Assembly (NCBI GenBank): GCA_934771475.1
Contig: CAKVMD010000007.1
Coordinates: 1 to 60,277, forward strand
From: an uncultured Clostridia bacterium
GTDB taxonomy: Bacteria > Bacillota > Clostridia > Christensenellales > UBA1242
DNA length: 60,277 nt
Reading direction: 5' to 3'
In this document: one piece after another, positions 8,924 through 18,084 of the stretch
Layout of the letters: every line of letters starts with the position of its first letter
How positions within the stretch are numbered: position 1 is the first letter of the stretch
Program-made: the position numbers and the translations under genes
The notes under the pieces: model-generated
What the model was told of the DNA's origin: nothing
Seen by the model: the letters and a program-made list of their open reading frames with translations, nothing else
Database searches by the model: none

Positions 8924-9331
8924 ATGGAAAATTTAATTTTAAATCAATCGGTAACGCACATACTTTTAAAGTGCGCCTTTTCACCAAGTTTGCTTGGATT
9001 TGATTATATAAGGGAAGTTGTAGAGAAATGTTGCCAAAAAGAAAACGGATACCAAAATCTTATAACAGAGATATATAAAGAAGTTGCAAAAAGCGACAAC
9101 AGCACGCCAGATAAAGTAGATAAAAGAATTAGGGCTTCTCTAAAAGATGCTAAATCTAGGAAAGGTTTTCTTGCAATGAACGAATACTTTGAAGAAAGGG
9201 TATACAATGGGGAAAGAGATATTCCCGCACAAGAGGCGATTTCAATTTTGGTGGAGATGAGCAAACTTGAATTTGCGAAAAGAAACACAATTAATGCAAA
9301 ATATCTGCAAAACGCTGGAAATGCTTGTTAA
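8924..9331 (+). CDS. Stand-alone Spo0A C-terminal (DNA-binding) domain protein
   Basis: A 135-residue protein resembling the effector domain of Spo0A, the sporulation master regulator, but with no receiver domain. The alignment runs from LLKCAFSPSLLGFDYIREVV (pre-helix region of Spo0A_C) through ITEIYKEVA and TPDKVDKRIRASLKDA, which matches the helix-turn-helix and the conserved R-x-I-R-x-A-I/L pattern of Spo0A. It should bind DNA without phosphorylation control. It has a near-consensus promoter and an AGGAGG-type site. Two small genes follow closely and are probably co-transcribed. Target genes are unknown; the upstream 0A-like palindrome suggests self-regulation. Confidence 0.65.
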   Translation: MENLILNQSVTHILLKCAFSPSLLGFDYIREVVEKCCQKENGYQNLITEIYKEVAKSDNSTPDKVDKRIRASLKDAKSRKGFLAMNEYFEERVYNGERDIPAQEAISILVEMSKLEFAKRNTINAKYLQNAGNAC

Positions 9332-9375
9332 AAAAATATTTTTGTGTTATGCTGTAAATGAAGGAGATATAATTT

Positions 9376-9771
9376 ATGGCAAATGTTATTAGAAACATGA
9401 ATTTTAAACCAATTATTGAAAAATTGGATTACAAAAGATTAGATGAACCACAACCAGGAGCTTCAATCAATATGAGAGTTTGGGACGAAATGAGAGTTGA
9501 AAGACTTCGTCCAGACGCTGTTAAGGTGATTTTGCAAAGAAATGTTGACCCAGAACCAGCCTGCATTTTTTCAATCACGCTTGCTCTTGGAGTAGAGGTG
9601 CTTATAAACACCGCTGAGTATGACGCGCTTGAAGACCCAGTAGAGTTTTTCAAAGAAAGTGCGGTTTCAAGAGTTCTTGCAAGTCATATTGCTTCAATAA
9701 TGTCAGTTGTTACAACTCACTCTCAAATCGGGCCTATGATTACAGCACCTATTGTGCAATTCCCACAGTGA
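9376..9771 (+). CDS. Hypothetical protein, possibly SecB-like fold
   Basis: A 131-residue soluble protein with an AAGGAGA-type site before ATG 9376. It shows the pattern seen in SecB-like chaperone-fold proteins: an N-terminal strand, RVERLRPDAVKVILQRNVDPEP, then FSITLALGVEVLIN, a helix, and a final SIMSVVTTHSQIGPMITAP in place of the SecB LTxxxGxxPxxxPP segment. This is a weak visual match and no motif is decisive. Gap of 7 bases to the next gene, so one operon with the Spo0A_C gene. Confidence 0.6.
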   Translation: MANVIRNMNFKPIIEKLDYKRLDEPQPGASINMRVWDEMRVERLRPDAVKVILQRNVDPEPACIFSITLALGVEVLINTAEYDALEDPVEFFKESAVSRVLASHIASIMSVVTTHSQIGPMITAPIVQFPQ

Positions 9772-9778
9772 GGCTGAT

Positions 9779-10123
9779 ATGTTAATTGCAAGCATTGTGC
9801 TTGTTTGCCTTCTCGCAGTTTTTGTGCTTGTAACTTTTTTGGTAACCATAAAAAACTACACTTTTGAAATGGAAGAAGGTAAACTTCAAGTTAAAAATAT
9901 AGGAAGTCGTCTTAAAGTTTTGATTGACGACAAGGTGGTTGTTTCACAGGTAATGCCACAACTTATCCATGGCGAAACTTACACGGTGCAAATGAAAGAC
10001 ACCTCTTACACTATAAAATGTAAATGCAACAGTTTTGGCAATAAAATGCGAGTTGAGATTTATAAAGGAGAGGTTCTTGTCAAGGATAATGGCGTAACCT
10101 TGCCACTGCCAAAAAGTAAATAA
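9779..10123 (+). CDS. Small single-pass membrane protein
   Basis: A 114-residue protein whose start is set at ATG 9779 by a GAGG site five bases upstream and by the hydrophobic N-terminus. Residues 1-23 (MLIASIVLVCLLAVFVLVTFLV) form one transmembrane helix or uncleaved signal anchor. The rest is a compact, beta-rich domain (TFEMEEGKLQVKNIGSRLKV, QLIHGETYTVQMKDT). Family unknown. Last gene of the Spo0A_C operon and followed by a strong terminator. Confidence 0.7.
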   Translation: MLIASIVLVCLLAVFVLVTFLVTIKNYTFEMEEGKLQVKNIGSRLKVLIDDKVVVSQVMPQLIHGETYTVQMKDTSYTIKCKCNSFGNKMRVEIYKGEVLVKDNGVTLPLPKSK

Positions 10124-10131
10124 ATTTTGAG

Positions 10132-10175
10132 TCTTATCAATAAGGGCTGCCCCCAAAAATTGATAAGATTTTTTT
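10132..10175 (+). terminator. Rho-independent terminator
   Basis: Stem TCTTATCAAT (10132-10141) / ATTGATAAGA (10159-10168) followed by T7. It closes the 8924-10123 operon. Confidence 0.85.
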
Positions 10176-10421
10176 ATTTAAATTAAGTGGATATAAGCCC
10201 ACAATTTAGACGCGTTGCTGAGAAGACAAATATTGAATATATCTTTGTTTTTTATAAATAATAAGCCTAGGACTTGTTTTTTTCTTAAAAAGAAGCGTTT
10301 TTACGGTTTTTTAGGGTGTTTGAGCGCTATAAATGCAGAAAAAAACTAAAAAATATTTGGAGAAATATTGCGAAAAGTTTATAATAAGGGAGAAAAATAA
10401 ATTATTTTAGGAGGTAACCCC
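10176..10421. other. Intergenic region with weak promoter
   Basis: No gene seen. A TATAAT at 10380-10385 with a poor -35 (TTGGAG, 10357-10362, 17-bp spacer) could drive the large surface protein gene. AGGAGG at about 10411 is its ribosome site. Confidence 0.4.
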
Positions 10422-13400
10422 ATGGATAATGACAAAATTTTGAAAGAGGAAGAAAAACTCGAAGCCGACAGCGTAAAAAATAAAAGCAAAAGAAAAGGTA
10501 TAATTATTGGCGCTTTGACGGCAGGTGCGCTGGCTGTTGCGGGAGTGGCAACTGGGATTGCACTTTCCAAGCCAACCTATCTTGACATTGAGGTGGACAG
10601 CGCGGGGGTTGTTACCATAAATGGCGAAATGGTTGAAAACGGTGAACTTTCTTACAAGAAAGGCGATAGGATTGTATTGGTTGCAAACCGAGTTGAGGGA
10701 TATTCTTTTGACGGATGGTATTTTAATGGCGAAAAGATTGCCGGTGCTACAGGAATGACCTACGAATTTATCCTTTCAGAAGCTACGCAAGGCAAATACG
10801 AGGCTCGCTATGTAAAGGAAACCTACACAATTTTAGTTGCAGAGGAAAACAGCGAGGATATCTCTGATGTTCAGGTAAACGGAGAATCTTCAACATTTGC
10901 CAGCATCGATGACATGGTTTCTTTTGTTGTGGCAGACAAAACAAGCGAAGGAAAGTCGGCAAGTGTTTACTATCAAAAGACTGGTGAGGATGCAAAGCAT
11001 TTCATCACGCTTACTGACGGGAAATATATTTTTACCATGCCGGGAAGCGGAGTAACAATAGGCGTTGATTATGCCCTTATTGATTACAGAATTGAAAAAG
11101 CGGACGCTGAAAATGGTTCCTTTGAAATAAAGAAAAATGAAAATAGTGTTTCTTCGGCAAACATTGGTGATAATCTTCAAATCGTTGCAAATGCAAATGA
11201 AGGCTACAAAATCAAAAAGGTAAGTTACATCTTGCTTGAAGAGGGCGCAGTTGAAACAGAAATTACAGCAGACGCAAGCGGAAACTATCTTTTTGAAATG
11301 CGCGCTTGCCCTGTTAAATTTAGTGTGGAATTCGAAAAATGCGCATACACGGTAACAGCAGGTGAAAACATAACCTTGCTAAGCGGTCAAGCCAGTGAAA
11401 GCGTACTCTTTGGAGATAAGATTACATTTACAGTTGCTCAAAGAAATCCAGAAGAATACATCTTGAAAGTGTATTACACAGTTGGAGACTCTTTAATTGA
11501 AAATGAAGTTGTGGAAGAGGACGGGGTTTATTCCTTCTCAATGCCAGCTGGCAATGTTATAATTGTAGGCAAATATACCGCTAGAACCTATAACATTTTA
11601 AAACAAGAAGAGAACGCGGAGAGTTTCGCAGAACTTCAAACTGTTGCACAATTTGGTAGCACTGTTACATTTAAAGTAAACCGCAAACTTGGATTTGTAA
11701 TTGACAAGGTTTACTACATTAAAAGTGGAACTACCGATGAAATTGATATCCCGCTAGTCGATGATGCTTATTCATTCACTATGCCAGCGGGAGATGTAAC
11801 AATATATATCGTTTTTGACTCTCGCGAACATTCTATTGAAAATGGCTCTCCACTTTATATTAAAAATCTAGAAGCTGGCGCAAACATTGATGCCGAGGTT
11901 AATTTCAGAGTGTTGGATAGAGGGGGTTATACTCTTTCTAAGGTATACTATGTGGTTGACGGAGCTGAGACATTAATCAGTGAAACAAGCACTCATGGAA
12001 TCTACTCTTTTGTTATGCCAAATAAAAACATCACAGTGTATGCTGAATACGAAATTATTAACTACACAGTAAGTAAAGGTTCAACCGAAAATGGTTCGTT
12101 TGTCGTTTTGAAAAATGGAGAGGGCGCAGAGAGCGCGACTATTGAAGACGAACTTGTAGTAACAGTTACGCCAGACGAAAATTATATTATTGATGAATTA
12201 TATTATCAGCTTGACGGACAGTCTACAAAATTTAACATTTCGCTTACTGATGGTAACTACAAGTTTGATATGCCAGCTGGCAACATCACAGTAACAGCCA
12301 CATTTAAATCAATCGTTACAAGTGCGGTTAGAAATGGTCTTAATTTTGACCTTAATTATGAAACTGGTGAGGCAACAATCACTGGCTTTGACGCAACTTC
12401 AACTGACAAAACTGTTGTATCAATTCCAGCAACAATCACTGTTGAAGAAAACAATGATAGAGTTTATAAAGTCGTTGCAATCCGTGATGCAGATAGTTAC
12501 ACTTTGCGCGGGTTTGGTTCTCACTGTGATAACGGAGCATTCCAAGACTCTGATGTGGAGCGTATTGATTTTTCAAATGCAACCAATCTTAGATATATAG
12601 GTTCTGGTGCATTCATGGGCACAAAAATTACTGAGGTTTCATTGCCTGAAACAATCACCGGAATTGGTGCTTATGCATTTAGAACTTGCCAAAATCTTAC
12701 CAAAGCAGATTTTTCAAAGGCAACAAATCTTAAAGCAGTGCCTTATGGCTGTTTCTATGTTGACTTTAACGAGTTTACAACGCCTACTTACAGTTTAACA
12801 ACATTTATTGCCCCAAATTCTCTTGAAACTATCGAAGCGGACGCATTCTTTACAAGTGGTATAACTCAACTTGATTTGAGTATGTGTGAGAATTTGAACC
12901 TTATAGGAAAGGGCGCATTTGAAAGTGCTATCAATTTAAGAACTGCCAAATTGCCAAAAGGAAGTAGTGGTAACAAACTTGTTATTGAAGAAAATGCATT
13001 TAAGTCAACAGACTCACTCTTAACAATCGACTTGCCTCAGTATGGCGAAATCAAAGATGGCGCATTTGCAAATGCTAAAAACCTTATCGAACTTGTTAAG
13101 TTTGGTGGCGATTATATCTCACAAAGTGATATTGGACGCCTTGGACTTTCTGAAAATTCTGGCTTGCCTGCGGGAATTTCAGTAAACATTGTGGACGAGT
13201 CAAAAATTAAGGTAGGTCAAAATTTTGCTTACTATGTTATCAAAGAAACCAGCAATGTTGAAGTGCCTTATGTGCTTTATTACTTCGGCGAGAGCGGTGA
13301 TGTAACAATGAGTCGCGACATCTTAAATTCTGACCTTAACGAACAACATTCTCGTTACGCGGTTTACACACAAGCATTCAAGGGCGCGAACATTGAAAAC

Positions 13401-14651
13401 TTGGTGATTGGAAGCGGAATTTCATCGCTTGGTGCTAGGTCTTTCAGTGGTTGCAAAAACCTTATAACAATCAACATGGCGTCTGCAAGTGATCTTAAAG
13501 TGCTTGGTGAAGGCGTGTTCCAAGGTTGTGGATATGCGACTGAAATTTCTATTCCAGCAAGCGTTGAAACGATTGGCGGGTCAGCGTTCTATGGAATGAA
13601 CTCGATAAAAACGCTTGATTTAAGTCATCTTACTCTTGTTACAACAATAGAAACAAGCACTTTCCAAGAAATGAAGAGAGTTGAAAGTATAGTTCTTCCA
13701 AGCACTATAACCACAATTAACTCAAAGGCATTCACTGGCGCGGATAGACTTCTTACTCTTACTATTCCTGAAAGCGTTGAAAATCTAAGCGAAGATATCT
13801 TTGCGACATTCGATTATTATAAATCTCGTCCAACCGTATGCCATCTTATCGGCATTATCAATCTTTCTAAAAATAGCGGGGTTCAAAAGAATCTTGCCAC
13901 AGCAGTAGGCAGAATAAACAGAGCAAATGGTTATACTCAAATTTATACTAAGCCAACATCTGAGGCAGAAATGGGTATTTCGAGAACTCCTGCCAAAATT
14001 TCAACAGTAAGTTATGATGAAAATTGTGTCAGAACAGTGATTGAAGAAAACAATGATGAAAATGCAACATTTGATGCAAACGCTGGTGAGTTTATATGGC
14101 TTAAACGCGGTGGAAACACAATACTTGCTGGATATTACAGCCCAGCAGGACTTAGAGCAGAAAACGCAACCGACAATTTCTATGAACTCAAATTGCCAAA
14201 CGGGGATTATTCGGAGATTATGGCAAACTTTGCTCACTATGAAAACAATATGATTAAAGTTACAATTCCTGCTTGCGTTACAAAGATTGGCGCTTCTGCT
14301 TTCCAAAACTGTGTAATGCTTGCAGGCATTGACATTCCTGACACTGTAACTGAAATTGGAGATTACGCATTCCAAGGCGTTACCAACAACGATTTCAAAA
14401 CGGTTAAGATTTCTTCAAATGTAACCTCGCTTGGCAAGGGCGCATTTGCAAGTTGCACTAAACTTGAAAAGATATTCATCGACAGCGTAAGCGTTTGGTT
14501 AAACTTTGAGCCTTCCCAAGTCTTTTCGGGTAAGGACTTAACCACAGAAGTATATATTTTAGAGTCTATAATTTCTTCTGGCAACACAAATGCAAACTAT
14601 GTGGCAGGGGAACTTGTAGATGGTTACTATAAAATGGTTAAAAATGCGTAG
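10422..14651 (+). CDS. Large membrane-anchored surface protein with InlB-like and BspA-like repeats
   Basis: A 1409-residue type II membrane protein: a charged cytoplasmic N-terminus, one transmembrane helix (about residues 26-48, IIIGALTAGALAVAGVATG) and a long extracellular part. Residues of about 52-630 hold seven degenerate repeats of 75-85 residues of the InlB B-repeat type; the first has FDGWYFNGEKI and the others end with FTMPAGDVTIY-like strands. Residues of about 640-1390 are BspA-type leucine-rich repeats (AFxxxxxLxxIxIPxxVxxIGxxAF). There is no C-terminal sorting signal. The architecture is common in gut Clostridia surface proteins, with a likely adhesion or glycan-binding role. 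The start follows AGGAGG. Confidence 0.85.
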   Translation: MDNDKILKEEEKLEADSVKNKSKRKGIIIGALTAGALAVAGVATGIALSKPTYLDIEVDSAGVVTINGEMVENGELSYKKGDRIVLVANRVEGYSFDGWYFNGEKIAGATGMTYEFILSEATQGKYEARYVKETYTILVAEENSEDISDVQVNGESSTFASIDDMVSFVVADKTSEGKSASVYYQKTGEDAKHFITLTDGKYIFTMPGSGVTIGVDYALIDYRIEKADAENGSFEIKKNENSVSSANIGDNLQIVANANEGYKIKKVSYILLEEGAVETEITADASGNYLFEMRACPVKFSVEFEKCAYTVTAGENITLLSGQASESVLFGDKITFTVAQRNPEEYILKVYYTVGDSLIENEVVEEDGVYSFSMPAGNVIIVGKYTARTYNILKQEENAESFAELQTVAQFGSTVTFKVNRKLGFVIDKVYYIKSGTTDEIDIPLVDDAYSFTMPAGDVTIYIVFDSREHSIENGSPLYIKNLEAGANIDAEVNFRVLDRGGYTLSKVYYVVDGAETLISETSTHGIYSFVMPNKNITVYAEYEIINYTVSKGSTENGSFVVLKNGEGAESATIEDELVVTVTPDENYIIDELYYQLDGQSTKFNISLTDGNYKFDMPAGNITVTATFKSIVTSAVRNGLNFDLNYETGEATITGFDATSTDKTVVSIPATITVEENNDRVYKVVAIRDADSYTLRGFGSHCDNGAFQDSDVERIDFSNATNLRYIGSGAFMGTKITEVSLPETITGIGAYAFRTCQNLTKADFSKATNLKAVPYGCFYVDFNEFTTPTYSLTTFIAPNSLETIEADAFFTSGITQLDLSMCENLNLIGKGAFESAINLRTAKLPKGSSGNKLVIEENAFKSTDSLLTIDLPQYGEIKDGAFANAKNLIELVKFGGDYISQSDIGRLGLSENSGLPAGISVNIVDESKIKVGQNFAYYVIKETSNVEVPYVLYYFGESGDVTMSRDILNSDLNEQHSRYAVYTQAFKGANIENLVIGSGISSLGARSFSGCKNLITINMASASDLKVLGEGVFQGCGYATEISIPASVETIGGSAFYGMNSIKTLDLSHLTLVTTIETSTFQEMKRVESIVLPSTITTINSKAFTGADRLLTLTIPESVENLSEDIFATFDYYKSRPTVCHLIGIINLSKNSGVQKNLATAVGRINRANGYTQIYTKPTSEAEMGISRTPAKISTVSYDENCVRTVIEENNDENATFDANAGEFIWLKRGGNTILAGYYSPAGLRAENATDNFYELKLPNGDYSEIMANFAHYENNMIKVTIPACVTKIGASAFQNCVMLAGIDIPDTVTEIGDYAFQGVTNNDFKTVKISSNVTSLGKGAFASCTKLEKIFIDSVSVWLNFEPSQVFSGKDLTTEVYILESIISSGNTNANYVAGELVDGYYKMVKNA

Positions 14652-14671
14652 CCTAAACTAGCGCAGTTTGC

Positions 14672-14700
14672 TTGACAAAATTTTAAAGGGGATATATACT
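14672..14700 (+). promoter_or_regulatory. Promoter of the T-box operon
   Basis: TTGACA (14672-14677), 17-bp spacer, TATACT (14695-14700). Transcription would begin just before T-box stem I. Confidence 0.85.
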
Positions 14701-14712
14701 TATCCCAGTTTA

Positions 14713-14906
14713 ATGCGATGAGAAAGAGAGTAACTTTGCACTCTTGCAGTACAGAGAGGCATGCTGGTGAAAATTGCCCTGCAAAGCAAAGCGAAAAACA
14801 CTTTTGAGCGAAAAACAAAAATAGAGAGGCTTTTTAAGCAAATTAGGTGGCACCGCGGATACAAATATTCGTCCTAATGTGATTTATATCGCATTAGGGC
14901 TTTTTG
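14713..14906 (+). promoter_or_regulatory. T-box riboswitch, tRNA-Asn specific (specifier AAC)
   Basis: The leader contains the invariant T-box AGGTGGCACCGCGG (14845-14858) and a terminator, CCTAATG... / ...CATTAGG plus T5 (14872-14906), that overlaps the antiterminator. Stem I starts with the GATGA K-turn strand (14717-14721) matched by GAG on the 3' side. In the specifier loop the 3' strand reads GAAAAACA, and reading AAC (14797-14799) followed by a purine makes Asn the best specifier. The TGGC bulge would pair with GCCA, matching the G discriminator of the tRNA-Asn in this window. Uncharged tRNA-Asn should allow aspS-asnS transcription. The T-box is certain; the specifier is by hand folding. 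Confidence 0.92.
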
Positions 14907-14937
14907 TTTATCCTAATTGCGAAAGATAGGAGGAAAA

Positions 14938-16218
14938 ATGACACAAATTTCAAATTTAAAAGAAGGAAAAGTTAAATTTCAAGGTATTGTTGAAACTGTT
15001 CGCGACAAAAAAAGTATGCAGTTTGTCGTTTTGAGGGACTTTTCTGGGAAAATTCAGGTAACTGTTGATAAGACCGCGCATCCAGAGGTAGGGGAAGTAT
15101 TTGCTCACCTTCTGACAGGGGCAACTGTTGAGGTTGAAGGCGAACTTGTTAAAAGCGAATATGTAAAAATGGGCGGACAAGAAGTTCTTGCTCAAAGTGC
15201 AAGGATGACTTCCACAAGCGAAGCGTATCCAATAGGGCCTGAAAGCAGTATCGACCAAAGAATTGACTATCGTTGGCTAGATTTGAGACAAGAGAAAAAT
15301 CTTTTAATGTTTAAGGTTCAAACTCTTTTCACAAATGCAATGAGAGAATTTTTGGTGGATAAAGATTTCATTGAAATACATTCGCCAAAACTTATTGGCA
15401 CAGCAAGTGAAAGCGGAAGTGAGGTGTTTGAAGTAAAGTACTTTGACACAAAAGCATATCTTGCTCAAAGTCCACAATTCTATAAACAAATGGCAATGAG
15501 TGCCGGCTTTGGCAGAATTTTTGAATGTGGCCCAGTGTTCCGTGCTGAAAAATCACATTCAAGAAAACACGCCACTGAATTTACGGGTTTTGATATTGAG
15601 TTTAGCGGAATTGACTCTTTTGAAGATGTTATGAAACTTGAAGAGGAACTTTTGACCTACGCCCTTAAACGCGTAAAAGAAAAATACGGCGAAGATATTA
15701 AAGAGGTTTTTGGTGTAGATGTAGTTGTTCCATCTCTTCCATTCCCAAGAATTCGTCTTGCCGACCTTTATAAAGAACTTGAAACCCGTTACGGACTCGT
15801 GGTTCCAGAAGAAGAAAAAGACGACCTTTCAACAGAAGCGGAAAAACTCTGCAAAGACTTTGCTCGCGATGTTTATGGACATGAATTTTTGTTTGTAACT
15901 GATTATGGCGCAAGAAAGAGAGCCTTCTACCACATGAGAAAGGATGGAATTCCACAAGGTTATGACCTTATTTGGAAAGGCGTTGAAATCACAACAGGTG
16001 CACAAAGAGAGCACAGATATGACATTCTTAAAAAGCAAGCAGAAGAAAAAGGGCTTGATAAAGATGTTGCTTTCTATCTTGAATTTTTCAAGTATGGCTG
16101 TATGCCTCATGGCGGGTTTGGCCTTGGACTTGATAGAATCACAATGAATTTACTCGAACTTGCAAGCATCAAAGAAGCAATGTTCATCTTCCGCGGTCCA
16201 GACCGCTTGACACCATAA
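14938..16218 (+). CDS. aspS: Aspartyl-tRNA synthetase, archaeal type (probably non-discriminating)
   Basis: A 426-residue class IIb synthetase. It has an N-terminal OB-fold anticodon domain (residues 1-105), then the catalytic core with motif 2 FRAEKSHSRKHATEF and motif 3 GGFGLGLDRITM. The length and the lack of the bacterial GAD insertion place it with archaeal/eukaryal-type AspRS, known in several Clostridia as AspS2. Such enzymes often charge both tRNA-Asp and tRNA-Asn, Asp-tRNA-Asn then being amidated by GatCAB. Here a dedicated asnS follows 10 bases downstream, so discrimination is open. ATG 14938 is set by a perfect AGGAGG site. Controlled by the T-box. Confidence 0.92.
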   Translation: MTQISNLKEGKVKFQGIVETVRDKKSMQFVVLRDFSGKIQVTVDKTAHPEVGEVFAHLLTGATVEVEGELVKSEYVKMGGQEVLAQSARMTSTSEAYPIGPESSIDQRIDYRWLDLRQEKNLLMFKVQTLFTNAMREFLVDKDFIEIHSPKLIGTASESGSEVFEVKYFDTKAYLAQSPQFYKQMAMSAGFGRIFECGPVFRAEKSHSRKHATEFTGFDIEFSGIDSFEDVMKLEEELLTYALKRVKEKYGEDIKEVFGVDVVVPSLPFPRIRLADLYKELETRYGLVVPEEEKDDLSTEAEKLCKDFARDVYGHEFLFVTDYGARKRAFYHMRKDGIPQGYDLIWKGVEITTGAQREHRYDILKKQAEEKGLDKDVAFYLEFFKYGCMPHGGFGLGLDRITMNLLELASIKEAMFIFRGPDRLTP

Positions 16219-16228
16219 AGGAGGGGTT

Positions 16229-17617
16229 ATGAAAAGAACTGAAATTAAAGATTTATATAAAATTTATCAAACTCTTGACGGTCAAGAAGTAACACTTTCT
16301 GGCTGGGCAAGAACAGTGCGCGACTCGAAAAACATCGCATTTATCGAACTTAATGACGGCTTTTTTAAAAGCGTACAAATAGTTGTTGAAAGAGAAAAGG
16401 TTGCCTCTTACAACGACATTGTTAAAGAGAATGTCGGAACTTCGTTTGAAGTCCGCGGGAAAGTTGTTTTAACGCCAAATGCTCAACAACCTTTTGAAAT
16501 TTCTGCAACAGAGGTTTCTATTCTTGGTTCTTGCGCAAACGACTATCCTCTCCAAAAAAAGCGTCATACTATTGAATTTTTAAGGTCTATTCCAACCATT
16601 CGTGCGCGCGGAAACCTTTTTAATGCGGTTTTTAGAATTCGCTCAACAGCTGCGTTTGCAATCCACAAATTTTTTAACGAAAGAAACTTTGTTTACATTC
16701 ACACTCCAATCATCACAGCAAATGACTGTGAAGGGGCTGGGGATATGTTCCAAGTAACAACTCTTGACCTTGAAAATCCACCAAAAGTGGACGGAAAGAT
16801 TGATTATAGTCAAGATTTCTTCGGTAAAAAGGTATCATTGACGGTTTCTGGGCAACTCCACGAAGAGCCTCTCACTCATGCCTTTGGAAAAACTTACACT
16901 TTTGGACCTACATTCCGTGCTGAAAATTCAAACACATCTCGTCATGCGGCTGAATTTTGGATGATGGAGCCAGAAATGTGCTTTGTTGACCTTGATGGAC
17001 TTATGGACAACGAAGAGGAACTTATCAAATATGTTATATCTTATGTTATGAAAGAGTGCCCAAGCGAACTTGAATTTTTGAACAAGTTTGTAGACACTGG
17101 ACTTCTTGAAAGGCTTAACAATGTCGTAAGCCATGAGTTTGTTCGTCTCGACTATACTGACGCCATAGAAATTCTCAAAAATGCACCAGTAGAATTTGTG
17201 TTCCCAGTTGAATGGGGGATTGACCTCCAAAGCGAACATGAAAGATACCTCACTGAGCAAGTTTACAAGAAACCTGTTTTCTTGAAAAACTATCCAAAGG
17301 ATATCAAGGCTTTCTATATGCGTCAAAACGAAGATGGCAAGACGGTTGCGGCAGTCGACCTTCTTGTACCGGGGATTGGAGAACTTATCGGTGGTAGCCA
17401 AAGAGAAGAGCGCTATGACAAACTTGTCAGTCGCATGAACGAACTCGGGCTTAACATGGAAGAATATTCTTGGTATCTTGACACCAGACGCTATGGCGCT
17501 TGTGTGCATTCTGGATATGGCGTTGGATTTGAAAGACTTGTAATGTATCTTACTGGCGTTTCAAACATTCGTGATGTTGAAATCTTCCCTCGTACCGTTG
17601 GTTCAATCCAAGGCTAG
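16229..17617 (+). CDS. asnS: Asparaginyl-tRNA synthetase
   Basis: A 462-residue class IIb synthetase that attaches asparagine to tRNA-Asn. It has an N-terminal OB fold (VTLSGWARTVRDSKNIAFIEL, residues of about 20-40) and catalytic motifs FRAENSNTSRHAAEF (motif 2) and GYGVGFERLVMYL (motif 3). The asparagine-specific insertion after CEGAGDMFQVTTLD is present. Length is typical of AsnRS. The start follows AAAGGAGG. It is the second gene of the T-box operon, which suits the Asn specifier. The stop codon TAG is itself the first base of the repeat array that follows. Confidence 0.95.
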   Translation: MKRTEIKDLYKIYQTLDGQEVTLSGWARTVRDSKNIAFIELNDGFFKSVQIVVEREKVASYNDIVKENVGTSFEVRGKVVLTPNAQQPFEISATEVSILGSCANDYPLQKKRHTIEFLRSIPTIRARGNLFNAVFRIRSTAAFAIHKFFNERNFVYIHTPIITANDCEGAGDMFQVTTLDLENPPKVDGKIDYSQDFFGKKVSLTVSGQLHEEPLTHAFGKTYTFGPTFRAENSNTSRHAAEFWMMEPEMCFVDLDGLMDNEEELIKYVISYVMKECPSELEFLNKFVDTGLLERLNNVVSHEFVRLDYTDAIEILKNAPVEFVFPVEWGIDLQSEHERYLTEQVYKKPVFLKNYPKDIKAFYMRQNEDGKTVAAVDLLVPGIGELIGGSQREERYDKLVSRMNELGLNMEEYSWYLDTRRYGACVHSGYGVGFERLVMYLTGVSNIRDVEIFPRTVGSIQG

Positions 17618-17932
17618 TGAGCAAGCTCACCTTCTATCGTCCATTATATTTAAAACTTTAAATGCAATTAGTTCCAGTGAACAAGTTCACTTACTATCGT
17701 ACAATATATTTAAAGCTTCTAAGTAATTAGTTCCGGTAAGCAAGCTTACTTACTATCGTCTACTATATTTAAGATTTCTAATTAAATAGTTCCAGTAAGC
17801 AAGTTCACTTGCTATGGTTCATTATATATTTAAAACTTTAAATTTAAACAAATGGTTTCCGAAAGCAAGCCCACAAACTTTGGTTTGCTAAAATTCCAAT
17901 ATAATTTGGGTTGTTTTAGTAAGCAAGTGCGT
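17617..17932 (+). repeat. Array of six ~60-bp hairpin repeats with compensatory changes
   Basis: Six hairpin cores with a CAAG loop lie at 17617, 17677, 17736, 17795, 17861 and 17919 (spacing 58-66 bp). The stems are GTGAG/CTCAC, GTGAA/TTCAC, GTAAG/CTTAC, GTAAG/TTCAC, then two decayed copies. In the first three, both arms change together. Each core is followed by a CTATCGT-type box and an AT-rich TATATTTAAA linker. No coding frame is conserved and there is no T-run, so these are not simple terminators. Function unknown. Confidence 0.8.
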
Positions 17933-18017
17933 CTTATCGTGTGTTGTTTTAAAACAAAATGTAATGCGCTTAGTTAGTACTGTGCTTAGTTAAGTGAATT
18001 TTTGCCCACAAAAATAT

Positions 18018-18047
18018 AAAACCCGCTACAAACAGCGGGTTTTTTTG
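18018..18047 (+). terminator. Rho-independent terminator
   Basis: Stem AAACCCGCT / AGCGGGTTT with loop ACAAAC and T7. The first convincing terminator after asnS; the repeat array is therefore probably transcribed. It can also face the RluA gene from the other side. Confidence 0.85.
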
Positions 18048-18084
18048 CTAAAAAACGACAAAAAATTGCAAGATTTATAAAAAG

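Noticed and set aside
10783..11180. Reverse frames inside the large surface protein gene
   Set aside because: They are shadows of the repeat-rich forward gene, with low-complexity composition and no ribosome sites.
17617..17932. CRISPR array
   Set aside because: The spacing is regular but the stretches between the hairpins are near-copies of each other rather than unique spacers, and no cas genes are present.
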